DNA of 64,000 nt from Paenibacillus sp. FSL H7-0737 (GTDB taxonomy: Bacteria; Bacillota; Bacilli; Paenibacillales; Paenibacillaceae). How positions within the stretch are numbered: the first letter of the stretch is position 1; the number at the start of each line of letters is the position of its first letter. The stretch spans positions 372,001-436,000 of the forward strand of contig NZ_CP009279.1 of NCBI RefSeq assembly GCF_000758545.1, in the 5' to 3' direction. Below the pieces are notes generated by a model. The model worked only from the letters and a program-made list of their open reading frames with translations. It ran no database searches and was not told the origin of the DNA. A program made the position numbers and the translations under genes. Below are positions 1-8,069 of this stretch, one piece after another.

Positions 1-61
1 AAGTGGACCGATTCTTGATGGGATCATCGAATTTGCCGTGAGAATAGAGGCATATAGGGCA

Positions 62-95
62 GGGCGTTCCTTTTGGAGGAACGTCCGCTTTTGCG
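62..95 (+). terminator. Rho-independent terminator-like hairpin of the gene upstream of the window
   Basis: The arms GGGCGTTCC (62-70) and GGAACGTCC (78-86) pair around a short loop and are followed by a modest T-rich stretch. It probably ends a transcript entering from the left. No convincing coding sequence could be assigned to bases 1-60. Confidence 0.6.
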
Positions 96-164
96 TTGTT
101 TGCCTATTCAAGGTTAAAATTGAAACCTAAGCACAAGATCTATTTAAGTCGAAAAGGAGAATAC

Positions 165-716
165 ATGATGAAGCTAATGTTTATTTCCGATATTCACGGT
201 TCTTTATTCTGGTTAGAACGGGCTTTGGAAAAGGTAGAGGAAGAACAGCCAGACAGTCTTGTAATCGTAGGAGACTTTTTATATCACGGTCCCAGAAATC
301 CACTGCCGAAGGGTTATGACCCGCAGGGAGTTGCTAATAAACTGAATGAATATAACAAAAAGAAGCCTATAACGGCAGTACGTGGTAACTGCGATGCTGA
401 GGTAGACCAGATGCTGCTGCAGTTTCCGATGATGGGCGATTATGTGATGCTCCTGCATGAAGGCAGACGAATCTATGTTACACACGGTCATGGCTTTAGT
501 ATTGAGAATTTACCGGCACTATCTGAGAAGGATATCTTTATTCAGGGGCATACCCATCTTCCGGTTGCGGATGTAAAAGAGGGCGTATACGTGCTGAATC
601 CCGGTTCGATATCGCTGCCTAAAGAGAATAACCCGAATTCCTATGGTATCCTTGAGGGTGGAGAATTCATCGTTAAGGATTTTGAGGGCGATGTGGTAAA
701 AAGGATTACACTATAA
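165..716 (+). CDS. yfcE: YfcE-type metallophosphodiesterase
   Basis: This 183-residue protein belongs to the MJ0936/YfcE family of small calcineurin-like metallophosphoesterases, which hydrolyse phosphodiester bonds with a two-metal centre. The metal ligands are visible in order: SDIHG (D9, H11), GDFLYHG (D37), GNCD near residue 75, THGHGF near 107 and GHTHLP near 130. Length matches E. coli YfcE. The start was placed at the ATG at 165 behind the Shine-Dalgarno AAAAGGAGA (153-161); a second ATG at 168 is equally possible. A longer reading from 96 lacks a ribosome binding site. The physiological substrate is unknown in this family. It appears to be a single-gene unit. Confidence 0.88.
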   Translation: MMKLMFISDIHGSLFWLERALEKVEEEQPDSLVIVGDFLYHGPRNPLPKGYDPQGVANKLNEYNKKKPITAVRGNCDAEVDQMLLQFPMMGDYVMLLHEGRRIYVTHGHGFSIENLPALSEKDIFIQGHTHLPVADVKEGVYVLNPGSISLPKENNPNSYGILEGGEFIVKDFEGDVVKRITL

Positions 717-762
717 GCTCAGTCAGATCACATGTGACCCGAATTCCTTCCAACATTATTAG

Positions 763-803
763 TGTTCTAGGGAATTGAGCACTAGAACATATTATTGTAT
801 GAT
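763..803 (+). promoter_or_regulatory. Sigma-A promoter of aguAB with an overlapping palindromic operator candidate
   Basis: A TTGAGC -35 (775-780) and TATGAT -10 (798-803) are separated by 17 bp. The -35 lies between and touches the arms of an 8-bp perfect inverted repeat, TGTTCTAG (763-770) and CTAGAACA (782-789). That geometry suggests a repressor site; the regulator is unknown. Confidence 0.55.
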
Positions 804-861
804 GAGGTAGGAGTTTTAGGGCAGGGCTGGCTCCAAATATAATAGTAAAGGTAGTTAACAC

Positions 862-1890
862 ATGAATCCTAAAGATTTGAACTATACAATGCCACCGGAA
901 TGGGGCAAGCATGAACGTACTTTTATCTCCTGGCCGGTGCAGGAATCTATGTGTTTCCCGGACAACCACGAGTCGGTATGCCAAGGTTATGCTGACATTA
1001 TTACAGCTATTGCCGAGTTTGAACCGATTACGGTCATCGTTAACCCGGAGGACGTGGAAAAGGTAGAACGTCTGGTCAGCGGACCGAATGTAACGCTACT
1101 ACCTATAAAGCATAGCGATGCTTGGTTGCGTGATAACGGGCCTACCTTTGTTGTTAATAAAGACGGCGTTCTAGCAGGTGTGAACTGGAAGTTTAATGCC
1201 TGGGGCGGTAAATATTCACCTTGGGATCTGGATGATGAGGTAGCTCCACAGATTCTCGAACACACACAAGTGACACGCTTTGATGCGCCGCTTGTGATGG
1301 AAGGCGGCTCGATCCATACGGATGGAGAAGGCACCTTGATTACTACAGAAGAATGTCTGCTCAATACGAACCGCAACCCGGATTTGAAGCGCGAGAATAT
1401 TGAAGAGTACGTGCGCAATTATACAGGTACAGAAACTATTATCTGGCTTAAGCGTGGTCTAAGTGGTGATGAAACCGATGGTCATGTGGATAATATCGCT
1501 TGCTTCGCTGCTCCAGGTAAAGTCATTATTCAGGTCTGTGAGGATCCGCAGGACGAGAATTTTGAGATTACACAGGAGAATCTTCGTATTTTGGAGAATG
1601 CCATAGATGCCAAAGGGCGTAAGCTGGAGATCATCAAGATTCAGCAACCACCACGGGTGGATCATGACGGCAGCCGTCTGACGCTCAGTTATTTGAACTT
1701 CTATTTCGTAAATGGTGGAATTATTTTACCTGTGTTTGGCGGTACAGCGGTGGAAACAGATAAACTTGCCGAGGAAGTACTGGCTGGTTTGTTCCCGGAA
1801 CGTAAGATTCGTACAGTTAACGGTATGGCGGTCATCACCGAGGGCGGGAACGTTCACTGCACTACGCAGCAAATGCCTGCTCAGCAATAA
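862..1890 (+). CDS. aguA: Agmatine deiminase
   Basis: The enzyme converts agmatine to N-carbamoylputrescine and ammonia, the first step of the deiminase route to putrescine. The 342 residues show the guanidine-modifying fold motifs: WLRDNGP with D91, MEGGS with E147, GHVDN with H208, and the nucleophilic cysteine C333 in GGNVHC near the C terminus. The start ATG is preceded by AAAGG. The next gene encodes the second step of the pathway, 53 bp downstream, so the two form an operon behind the promoter at 775-803. Family-typical length and intact catalytic residues make the call firm. Confidence 0.95.
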   Translation: MNPKDLNYTMPPEWGKHERTFISWPVQESMCFPDNHESVCQGYADIITAIAEFEPITVIVNPEDVEKVERLVSGPNVTLLPIKHSDAWLRDNGPTFVVNKDGVLAGVNWKFNAWGGKYSPWDLDDEVAPQILEHTQVTRFDAPLVMEGGSIHTDGEGTLITTEECLLNTNRNPDLKRENIEEYVRNYTGTETIIWLKRGLSGDETDGHVDNIACFAAPGKVIIQVCEDPQDENFEITQENLRILENAIDAKGRKLEIIKIQQPPRVDHDGSRLTLSYLNFYFVNGGIILPVFGGTAVETDKLAEEVLAGLFPERKIRTVNGMAVITEGGNVHCTTQQMPAQQ

Positions 1891-1943
1891 TTGAAGGAAA
1901 CTAAACGTCCAAAGGGACATTTATATATAAGGAGGACAGATTC

Positions 1944-2819
1944 TTGAGAAATGTAAAAGTAGCTGCGACGCAAATGAGCTGTTCCAGCAATATTGATGAG
2001 AATATCAGTAAAGCCGAAACATTGGTCAGAGAAGCGGCGGCACAGGGAGCACAAATTATTTTGCTGCAGGAGCTGTTCGAGACTCCGTATTTCTGCCAGA
2101 AAGAGAAAGCTGATTATTACGCATATGCAACAGAGCTTGAGCATAACAAAGCGATTAATCATTTCACAGCAATAGCCAAGGAACTGCAAGTGGTGCTGCC
2201 AATCAGTTTTTATGAGAAAAAGAACTACGCACGTTACAACTCACTAGCTGTAATCGATGCCGATGGAACGATACTGGGCAAATACCGCAAGAGCCATATT
2301 CCAGATGGCCCAGGGTATGAAGAGAAATTCTACTTCAATCCGGGAGATACTGGCTTTAAAGTATGGAACACTCGCTATGCCAAGATTGGTGTAGGGATTT
2401 GCTGGGATCAGTGGTACCCGGAAGCGGCTAGAGTGATGAGCCTGATGGGAGCAGAAATTCTGTTCTATCCAACCGCTATCGGATCAGAACCACAGGATGG
2501 ATCGATCGACTCTAAGGATCATTGGCAGACTTGTATGCTTGGGCATGCAGCGGCTAACCTTATTCCAGTCGTTGCCTCCAACCGTATTGGTGAAGAGATT
2601 GATGAAGATTCTAGCATTAATTTCTACGGCTCTTCGTTCATTGCGGGACCGCAAGGCAATAAAATTGTTGAAGCAGGCCGAGACGAGCAAGCTGTAATAG
2701 TGAGCGAATTTGATCTGGATGCTTTGGAAGTCGGACGGATCGAGTGGGGCGTCTTCCGTGATCGCCGGCCGGAGCTGTACAAAATGATTGGTTCTTATGA
2801 TGGGGACATCATTCTTTAA
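1944..2819 (+). CDS. aguB: N-carbamoylputrescine amidase
   Basis: This nitrilase-superfamily amidohydrolase hydrolyses N-carbamoylputrescine to putrescine, CO2 and ammonia, completing putrescine synthesis begun by AguA. The 291-residue protein carries the Glu-Lys-Cys triad: E43 in LQELFETPYF, K116 in KYRKSHIPDG and C153 in GICWDQWYPE. Translation starts at a TTG behind a strong AAGGAGG. A terminator hairpin follows directly (2843-2887), closing the two-gene operon. A homologous beta-ureidopropionase role is less likely given the aguA neighbour. Confidence 0.95.
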   Translation: MRNVKVAATQMSCSSNIDENISKAETLVREAAAQGAQIILLQELFETPYFCQKEKADYYAYATELEHNKAINHFTAIAKELQVVLPISFYEKKNYARYNSLAVIDADGTILGKYRKSHIPDGPGYEEKFYFNPGDTGFKVWNTRYAKIGVGICWDQWYPEAARVMSLMGAEILFYPTAIGSEPQDGSIDSKDHWQTCMLGHAAANLIPVVASNRIGEEIDEDSSINFYGSSFIAGPQGNKIVEAGRDEQAVIVSEFDLDALEVGRIEWGVFRDRRPELYKMIGSYDGDIIL

Positions 2820-2842
2820 AAGAATTCACAGTTAAATGTGCT

Positions 2843-2887
2843 AAAGGCATTGCTAGAGAGGATAGAATCTCTGGCAGTGCCTTTTTT
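2843..2887 (+). terminator. Rho-independent terminator of aguAB
   Basis: AAAGGCA and TGCCTTT arms enclose an inner AGAGA/TCTCT stem and are followed by six T. The rest of the gap to 3146 holds an AT-rich stretch that presumably contains the ter promoter, but no -35/-10 pair could be assigned with confidence. Confidence 0.8.
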
Positions 2888-3146
2888 GGTGTTTCAACGA
2901 GAAATACGGGGGTTCTTTGAACAGAGGAGCAATTGTTCGGAAATCCTGTGCAAGATCGGACACAATCTTTTCTATCAAAAGTGCTGTAAAAGTCTGGAAA
3001 AGTAGAATATTGATATTTTATCAGGTATATTAGAAGAGTAAACCGTGATTCAGGGATCTACTATGAAAATTCTGTCGGATACGTGGAGAGGAGGCTCTGG
3101 GATATCTTTTGTTATCATAATCTTGCAGTGATAGAAGGAGAAAACG

Positions 3147-3593
3147 ATGAGCACATTTAAAAACTGGTTGAACACAACCAAAAACGGACTAACAGAACAA
3201 GTAAAGAAATTCAAAAATAAAGATTTCATGAATGCGGTAGTTGCGGGCTGCGCCTTGGTTGCTGCTGCCGACGGTAAAATAGAAGAAGCTGAAAAGAATA
3301 AAATGGCTGGTTACATGAATATGAGTAATGAGCTTAAGGTGTTTGACATGAGAGATGTAATTACCCAGTTCAACTTTTATGTAAGTAACTTTGAGTTCTC
3401 ACCAGAAATCGGTAAGCAGGAAGCACTGAAAGCAATCGGTAAGTTTACCGGTAAACCAGATGTGGGACGTGTAATTGTGGGTGTGTGCTCAGCTATTGGA
3501 TCAGCTGATGGTGATTTTGATGACAATGAAAAAGCAGTTGTGCGGCATATTTGCGGTGTCTTGGGATTAAACCCTGGTGAATTCAGTTTATAA
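3147..3593 (+). CDS. terB: TerB-family tellurite resistance protein
   Basis: A 148-residue all-helical TerB-domain protein. The two characteristic acidic metal-binding motifs are visible: AADGKIEEAEKN (about residues 42-53) and SADGDFDDNEKA (about 117-128). TerB proteins associate with TerC at the membrane and are thought to help organise Ter stress-response complexes; a direct biochemical activity is not established. It opens the ter island: three TerD paralogues, a TerA-like protein and TerC follow on the same strand. The ATG is preceded by GAAGGAG. The protein is cytoplasmic, with no signal or membrane segment. Confidence 0.9.
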   Translation: MSTFKNWLNTTKNGLTEQVKKFKNKDFMNAVVAGCALVAAADGKIEEAEKNKMAGYMNMSNELKVFDMRDVITQFNFYVSNFEFSPEIGKQEALKAIGKFTGKPDVGRVIVGVCSAIGSADGDFDDNEKAVVRHICGVLGLNPGEFSL

Positions 3594-3719
3594 ATGATGT
3601 AATACCATATACATGAGTTCGGATGAAACGTATTTAGTTCTTTAGCGTATCACTCATATAACATCCAAAAGCTAGACTAATAGATGGTGATTCTTTTTAG
3701 GGAATGGAGGTACGTAAAG

Positions 3720-4316
3720 TTGGCTGGAATTAATCTGGTAAAAGGTCAGAAGATTGATCTCACAAAAGGTAATGCAGGCTTATCTAACGTAATTGTAGGT
3801 TTAGGTTGGGATCCGGCTGAGCCAGCTCGAGGATTCTTCGGTGTGAAGAAACAGGCCAACGTGGACTGTGACGCTTCAGCACTGATGCTGAACGAGAATG
3901 GTAAGCTAGTTAAGAAGGGTAACCTGGTGTGCTTCCATAACAAGCAAAGTCCTTGTAACTCTGTCATTCACTCCGGAGACAATCTCACGGGTGATGGTGA
4001 CGGAGACGATGAGCAAATCATGGTTAACCTGAATGCCATTCCTTCCGATGTACACAAGGTTCTGGTAGTTGTGAATATTTATGATGCCACGAACCGTAAA
4101 CAGGATTTCGGATTGATTAAGTCAGCTTATATCCGTGTGATAAACGCTGTAGGCAACAATGAGCTAATCCGTTTCAACCTATCTGATAATTACAATGGCT
4201 ATACGGCGCTTATTTGTGGGGAACTTTACCGTCAAGGTGGAGAGTGGAAGTTCGCCGCAATTGGTGAGGGTAGTCACGCGGCACATATCAATCAACTGGC
4301 AGAACGCTACGTATAA
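3720..4316 (+). CDS. TerD-family calcium-binding stress protein (paralogue 1)
   Basis: A 198-residue TerD/CABP domain protein. TerD domains bind Ca2+ and are induced in chemical-stress responses such as tellurite exposure. Family motifs are [11 protein letters not shown] at the N terminus, [10 protein letters not shown] in place of the usual DFDLDxSxFLL, and the acidic loop [10 protein letters not shown]. The start was set at the TTG at 3720, 9 nt after GGAGG (3706-3710), because this gives the family N terminus M-A-G-I-N-L; the longer reading from 3684 adds 12 residues with no support. It is the most divergent of the three tandem copies, carrying a 4-6 residue insertion around residue 40. 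Confidence 0.88.
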   Translation: MAGINLVKGQKIDLTKGNAGLSNVIVGLGWDPAEPARGFFGVKKQANVDCDASALMLNENGKLVKKGNLVCFHNKQSPCNSVIHSGDNLTGDGDGDDEQIMVNLNAIPSDVHKVLVVVNIYDATNRKQDFGLIKSAYIRVINAVGNNELIRFNLSDNYNGYTALICGELYRQGGEWKFAAIGEGSHAAHINQLAERYV

Positions 4317-4345
4317 TCCAAATAAAAGAAAAGAGGAATGTTATC

Positions 4346-4921
4346 ATGGCAATTAATCTATCCAAAGGTCAAAAGATCGATTTAACAAAAACAAATCCAG
4401 GTCTATCCAAAATCACAGTAGGTCTTGGTTGGGACACTAATAAATATGACGGCGGTAAAGATTTCGACTTGGACGTTTCCGTATTCTTGACTAATGCGAA
4501 CAGCAAAGTTGAAAAAGAAACCAACTTCATTTACTTCAATAATAAACAGAACGAGAACGCTTCTGTTGTTCATACAGGTGATAACCGTACGGGTGACGGC
4601 GATGGTGATGATGAGCAGATTCAAGTGGATCTTCTGAGTATCCCAGCGGATGTAGAAAAGGTAGCTTTTACTATTACAATTTATGAAGCTGAAACAAGAA
4701 GCCAAAACTTCGGTCAAGTTTCTCGTTCTTATGTACGTATCGTAAATGATTTGAACAATGAAGAACTAATCCGTTTTGATTTGGGTGAAGACTTCTCTAT
4801 TGAAACTGGCGTTGTTGTCGGTGAATTGTACCGTCATGGTGCAGAGTGGAAGTTCAATGCAATCGGTAGCGGCTACAAAGACGGCTTGAGCGGTTTGACT
4901 CGCGATTACGGCTTGCAATAA
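4346..4921 (+). CDS. terD: TerD-family calcium-binding stress protein (paralogue 2)
   Basis: A 191-residue TerD domain protein close to the family archetype: [12 protein letters not shown] start, [23 protein letters not shown], the Ca2+-binding loop [10 protein letters not shown], and the C-terminal [19 protein letters not shown]. It lies 29 bp after paralogue 1 with its own AAAGAGGAATG ribosome site. Tandem duplication with the neighbours is evident. Its cellular role is inferred from the family (stress and tellurite resistance through Ca2+-dependent membrane-associated complexes); no enzymatic activity is expected. Confidence 0.93.
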   Translation: MAINLSKGQKIDLTKTNPGLSKITVGLGWDTNKYDGGKDFDLDVSVFLTNANSKVEKETNFIYFNNKQNENASVVHTGDNRTGDGDGDDEQIQVDLLSIPADVEKVAFTITIYEAETRSQNFGQVSRSYVRIVNDLNNEELIRFDLGEDFSIETGVVVGELYRHGAEWKFNAIGSGYKDGLSGLTRDYGLQ

Positions 4922-4922
4922 A

Positions 4923-4964
4923 TCTTGAAGTATAAATCTTGTAGTATAAATCTTGTAGTACACA
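4923..4964 (+). repeat. Three tandem 14-nt repeats between terD paralogues
   Basis: The unit TCTTGWAGTATAAA occurs at 4923-4936, 4937-4950 and, diverging over its last four bases, 4951-4964. It lies in the 79-bp gap between terD copies 2 and 3, just upstream of the next ribosome binding site. No function is evident; slippage-generated spacer DNA is the simplest reading. Confidence 0.8.
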
Positions 4965-5000
4965 GTGAATTGAATCCACTCACGAAAGAAGGTTATGTCA

Positions 5001-5582
5001 GTGACGATCAGTCTTTCCAAAGGACAGCGGATTGATCTTACCAAGACTAATCCAGGTCTGACAAAGGTAGTAGTTGGATTGGGCTGGGACACTAATAAGT
5101 ATAGTGGAGGTCAAGATTTTGACCTCGATGCTTCAGCGTTTCTGCTTCATGAAGACGGCAAAGCTAAAGGTGCAGATGATTTTGTATTCTATAACAACCC
5201 AAATGGTGGCGCAGGCTCTGTAGTCTACACGGGAGATAACCGTACGGGAGAAGGCGACGGAGATGACGAGCAAATTATCGTTGATTTCAGCAAAGTCCCT
5301 ACCCATATTCAGCGTATCGGTATAACCGTAACGATTTATGATTACGAAACTCGTGCACAGAACTTTGGACAAGTCTCCAATGCTTTCGTACGTGTGGTTG
5401 ATGCTTCCACAGATCGCGAAGTACTCCGTTTCGACCTGGGTGAAGATTTCTCAACAGAGACGGCAGTTGTATTCTGCGAATTCTACCGCAATGGTGCGGA
5501 TTGGAAATTCCAGGCAATCGGTAGTGGTTTTGGCGGCGGCCTTAGCGCATTGTGTAAAAATTATGGGCTGGACGCGCAATAG
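5001..5582 (+). CDS. terD: TerD-family calcium-binding stress protein (paralogue 3)
   Basis: A 193-residue TerD domain protein very like paralogue 2 ([53 protein letters not shown]). The GTG at 5001 was preferred to the ATG at 4995 because it sits 8 nt behind AGAAGG and gives the family N terminus M-T-I-S-L-S-K-G-Q; the ATG would leave only 2 nt spacing. A strong terminator follows at 5591-5623, so transcription of the downstream TerA-like gene may need a separate start or read-through. Confidence 0.9.
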   Translation: MTISLSKGQRIDLTKTNPGLTKVVVGLGWDTNKYSGGQDFDLDASAFLLHEDGKAKGADDFVFYNNPNGGAGSVVYTGDNRTGEGDGDDEQIIVDFSKVPTHIQRIGITVTIYDYETRAQNFGQVSNAFVRVVDASTDREVLRFDLGEDFSTETAVVFCEFYRNGADWKFQAIGSGFGGGLSALCKNYGLDAQ

Positions 5583-5590
5583 CATCTTCC

Positions 5591-5623
5591 GGGCGGGGTC
5601 ATCACCGATCCTGCCCTTTTTTT
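5591..5623 (+). terminator. Rho-independent terminator after terD paralogue 3
   Basis: The arms GGGCGGG and CCTGCCC are followed by seven T. It divides the ter island into a terB-terD3 unit and a downstream unit. Confidence 0.8.
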
Positions 5624-5697
5624 AATTCTTTATGGATTGCCTCACAAAGGAAATGGAATGGGTCTCGAAGTATAAACTCCACTTTGTGGGGTTATTT

Positions 5698-5800
5698 GAA
5701 AATACAAGAAAGCAAAAGTTTCACACGATACTATATGAATTATATTTCTCGCTTAAACGCTTGCCGTCCTTATAAGGACACCGAAGGCGTTATGATTGCT
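5698..5800 (+). repeat. Dispersed intergenic palindromic repeat, copy 1
   Basis: About 100 bp sharing the order ATAYAAGAA, AAGTTTCACAC, TTATATTTCTCGCTTAAACGC and a hairpin core GTCCTTATAAGGAC flanked by AAACGCTTGCC and CGAAGGCGTT. Related copies lie at 24689-24787, 47476-47573 and, more divergent, 40690-40782. It carries no coding sequence and lies between the terminator and the TerA-like gene. Confidence 0.75.
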
Positions 5801-5823
5801 CCATTTATAAAGGTGGTGTAAGA

Positions 5824-7131
5824 ATGGGTATTACAGTTGTCAAAGGACAAAAGGTTGATTTAACTAAAGGGAATCCTGGACTTGATTCTCTTATCGTAGA
5901 GATTGGCTGGCAATCGCCATCTTCACTTGAGATTGATACTTCTGCTTTTCTGCTTGGAGCGCAAGGTAAAGTAAGCAAAGATGAGGATTTGATATTTTAT
6001 AATAATCCGTCTACACCTTATATCAGATATAAGGAAATGCCTACATCAAACAGCCTCAAGCAATTTGACGTGGAACTAAACAAAGTTCCTTCTGATGTGA
6101 TGAAACTCGCGTTTACACTTACCATTTATGATGGCGAGAAGCGGGGTCAAAGCTTTAGGCAGGTAAATCAGGCCTATTTTCGGATTCTGAATCAAGTAAC
6201 AGGTGCGGAGCTTCTCCGATGTGATCTTGAAAATCATTTCTCCGTGGAAACGGCTGTTGTGGTAGGAGAATTATATAGATATAACGGTGAATGGAAATTC
6301 AGCGCCATAGCCGCGGGTTTTGCTGGTGGTCTACAGGAACTGTGTAGGAACTTTGGGATAGAAGCGAACGATGAACCGGCACCGACACCGACACCAATAC
6401 CAGTGCCTAAGCCTGCTGCTCCGCCGCAGCCAGAGCTTAAACGTCAATCAGCGCCGGTAGCGGAGCCTAAGATTCAGATTCCACCTCCTCCTGCAGCTGC
6501 GCCTTCACCTGTAACACCCCCTCCGGTCAATCTCAACCTGAAGAAGATCGAACTGAAGAAAAAAGGTGATTCGATCAACCTGAAGAAATCAGCTGGTGGT
6601 TTGGGCGAATTGCTAATTAACCTCAACTGGAATCAGAAGCAGGGTGGAGGGCTATTTAATCGTAAAAATGGTGTGGATTTAGATCTTGCTTGTCTATATG
6701 AGTTGAAGAATGGTAGTAAGGGAGTAGTTCAGGCGCTGGGCAATGCTTTTGGCTCATTGAACCAACCTCCTTATGTCTTGCTTGATGGAGATGACCGGAC
6801 AGGCTCTGTAACAACCGGTGAGAATCTGCGGATTAATGGCAGCAAAATTGCTGATATTGAACGGATTCTAATTTTTTCTTTTATTTATAAGGGTGTTACC
6901 AATTGGTCAGAAGCTGACGGTGTTGTCACGATTACCCAGAGTGGTGGCCCCGATATTATTGTCAATTTGGACGAGCATAACAACCGCAAAGGCATGTGTG
7001 CCATCGCGTTATTTCGGAATGTGAATAACGAGACATTCAGTGTTGAACGGCTGGTCCAATATTACAGTGGTCATCGGGAGATTGATGAGGCATATGGTTG
7101 GGGACTGCGCTGGGTTGCTGGCAGTAAATAG
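5824..7131 (+). CDS. TerA-like protein: TerD domain, proline-rich linker, second TerD-like domain
   Basis: A 435-residue two-domain protein. Residues 1-183 form a TerD domain (VVKGQKVDLTK, GELYRYNGEWKFSAIAAGF), but the Ca2+ loop is lost: the GDGDGDDEQ region is replaced by a neutral stretch ending SNSLKQFDVEL. Residues about 184-232 are a Pro/Ala-rich flexible linker. Residues about 233-435 are a TerA-type domain with KKGDSINLKKSAGGLGELLINLNW, DLDLACLYEL and LDGDDRTG, so the acidic site is kept in the second half. It is predicted to be cytoplasmic and part of the same Ter complex as TerB/TerC. Its ATG follows AAGGTGGTGTAAGA. The architecture is typical of TerA/TerF-type proteins; exact orthology is uncertain. 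Confidence 0.85.
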   Translation: MGITVVKGQKVDLTKGNPGLDSLIVEIGWQSPSSLEIDTSAFLLGAQGKVSKDEDLIFYNNPSTPYIRYKEMPTSNSLKQFDVELNKVPSDVMKLAFTLTIYDGEKRGQSFRQVNQAYFRILNQVTGAELLRCDLENHFSVETAVVVGELYRYNGEWKFSAIAAGFAGGLQELCRNFGIEANDEPAPTPTPIPVPKPAAPPQPELKRQSAPVAEPKIQIPPPPAAAPSPVTPPPVNLNLKKIELKKKGDSINLKKSAGGLGELLINLNWNQKQGGGLFNRKNGVDLDLACLYELKNGSKGVVQALGNAFGSLNQPPYVLLDGDDRTGSVTTGENLRINGSKIADIERILIFSFIYKGVTNWSEADGVVTITQSGGPDIIVNLDEHNNRKGMCAIALFRNVNNETFSVERLVQYYSGHREIDEAYGWGLRWVAGSK

Positions 7132-7157
7132 ACGATTTTTTCGGAGGCGCAAGTGTA

Positions 7158-7898
7158 ATGGATTGGTTCGCTGATTTTTTCAGGAATATTAGTGAGAACT
7201 ACGGTCATTTTTTCTCATGGAGCGATGTGGTAGGTACGCTCTCAGACCCGGTTAGCTGGGGCATTATTGGTAGCTTAGTGCTACTAGAAGGGCTGCTCTC
7301 TGCAGATAATGCGCTTGTTCTCGCCGTCATGGTTAAGCATTTACCTAAAGAACAACAGAAGAAGGCGCTCTTTTACGGTATTATAGGAGCTTATGTATTC
7401 AGATTTTTGGCTATCGGTCTAGGGACATTTCTTATTAAATTCATGTTGGTTAAGGTTCTTGGTGCAGCCTATCTCTTTTATATCGCTTATGGCGGGTTAT
7501 TTAAGGGCGGTGGCGATGAGAAGATCGAGAACAAGGGGTTCTCTTTTTGGAAGACGGTTCTCCTTGTTGAATTAATGGATATTGCTTTTAGTATTGATAG
7601 TGTTATTGCTGCATTTGGTGTTAGTAACCAGGTTTGGGTGCTCTTTATGGGCGGAATCATAGGCGTTCTGATGATGCGGGGAGTAGCGCAATTATTCTTG
7701 AAGCTTATTGATAAAATTCCGGAACTCGAGCGTGCCGCTTTTGCGCTTATTGCCATTATTGCTGGTAAAATGCTCGCGGGCGCTTTTGGGTACGAAATGC
7801 CACATGTATTATTCTTTTCAATCATTATTCTTGTATTCGGTGGTACGATCCTTTACAGCGTACTGCGTAAGAAAAAAGAAGCCCATAGAAATGCTTGA
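7158..7898 (+). CDS. terC: TerC-family integral membrane protein
   Basis: A 246-residue polytopic membrane protein of the TerC family, with around seven hydrophobic segments. The two conserved acidic transmembrane motifs are present, LSADNALVLAVMV (about residues 48-60) and AFSIDSVIAAFGV (about 142-154). Some Bacillus TerC homologues support manganese export to secreted enzymes; in ter clusters TerC anchors TerB and TerD proteins to the membrane. It starts 26 bp after the TerA-like gene behind CGGAGG, so the two are likely co-transcribed. Substrate for this protein is inferred, not shown. Confidence 0.9.
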   Translation: MDWFADFFRNISENYGHFFSWSDVVGTLSDPVSWGIIGSLVLLEGLLSADNALVLAVMVKHLPKEQQKKALFYGIIGAYVFRFLAIGLGTFLIKFMLVKVLGAAYLFYIAYGGLFKGGGDEKIENKGFSFWKTVLLVELMDIAFSIDSVIAAFGVSNQVWVLFMGGIIGVLMMRGVAQLFLKLIDKIPELERAAFALIAIIAGKMLAGAFGYEMPHVLFFSIIILVFGGTILYSVLRKKKEAHRNA

Positions 7899-7949
7899 TT
7901 TCAAAGCTAGTTGAACACTGCTGCTTTCAGGTAATCGTATATGTTTATA

Positions 7950-8055
7950 GCGTAGGCCTTCACTTATATATGAGAGAACCGGATAGGGTATAGCTGGTTC
8001 TGCCACTCTCTATAGGAGAGGCCTGCGCTTGTTTTGCTTGGCTTCGCAAAACTAT
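7950..8055 (+). other. Potential structured leader RNA before the biosynthetic module
   Basis: A 10-bp stem pairs GCGTAGGCCT (7950-7959) with AGGCCTGCGC (8019-8028), one G-U included. Inside it AGAACC (7975-7980) pairs with GGTTCT (7996-8001), and a further hairpin GTTTTGC/GCAAAAC follows at about 8031-8052. The 171-bp gap between terC and the next gene is otherwise empty. It could be an attenuator or processing site; it matches no riboswitch class I recognise, including the yybP-ykoY element often found near terC. Confidence 0.45.
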
Positions 8056-8069
8056 AAGGGGGAACCATC

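Noticed and set aside
2..130. Open plus-strand frame reading through the left edge
   Set aside because: It runs through the terminator hairpin at 62-86 and its C-terminal part is Cys/Phe-rich and unlike a protein end; the upstream gene's true end could not be fixed.
3000..3146. Sigma-W or sigma-M promoter before terB
   Set aside because: TGAAAA and CGT elements exist near 3064-3084, but the 12-bp spacing does not fit TGAAAC-N16-CGTA.
7898..8069. yybP-ykoY manganese riboswitch near terC
   Set aside because: The element is downstream of terC and lacks the conserved yybP-ykoY loops; only generic stems are present.
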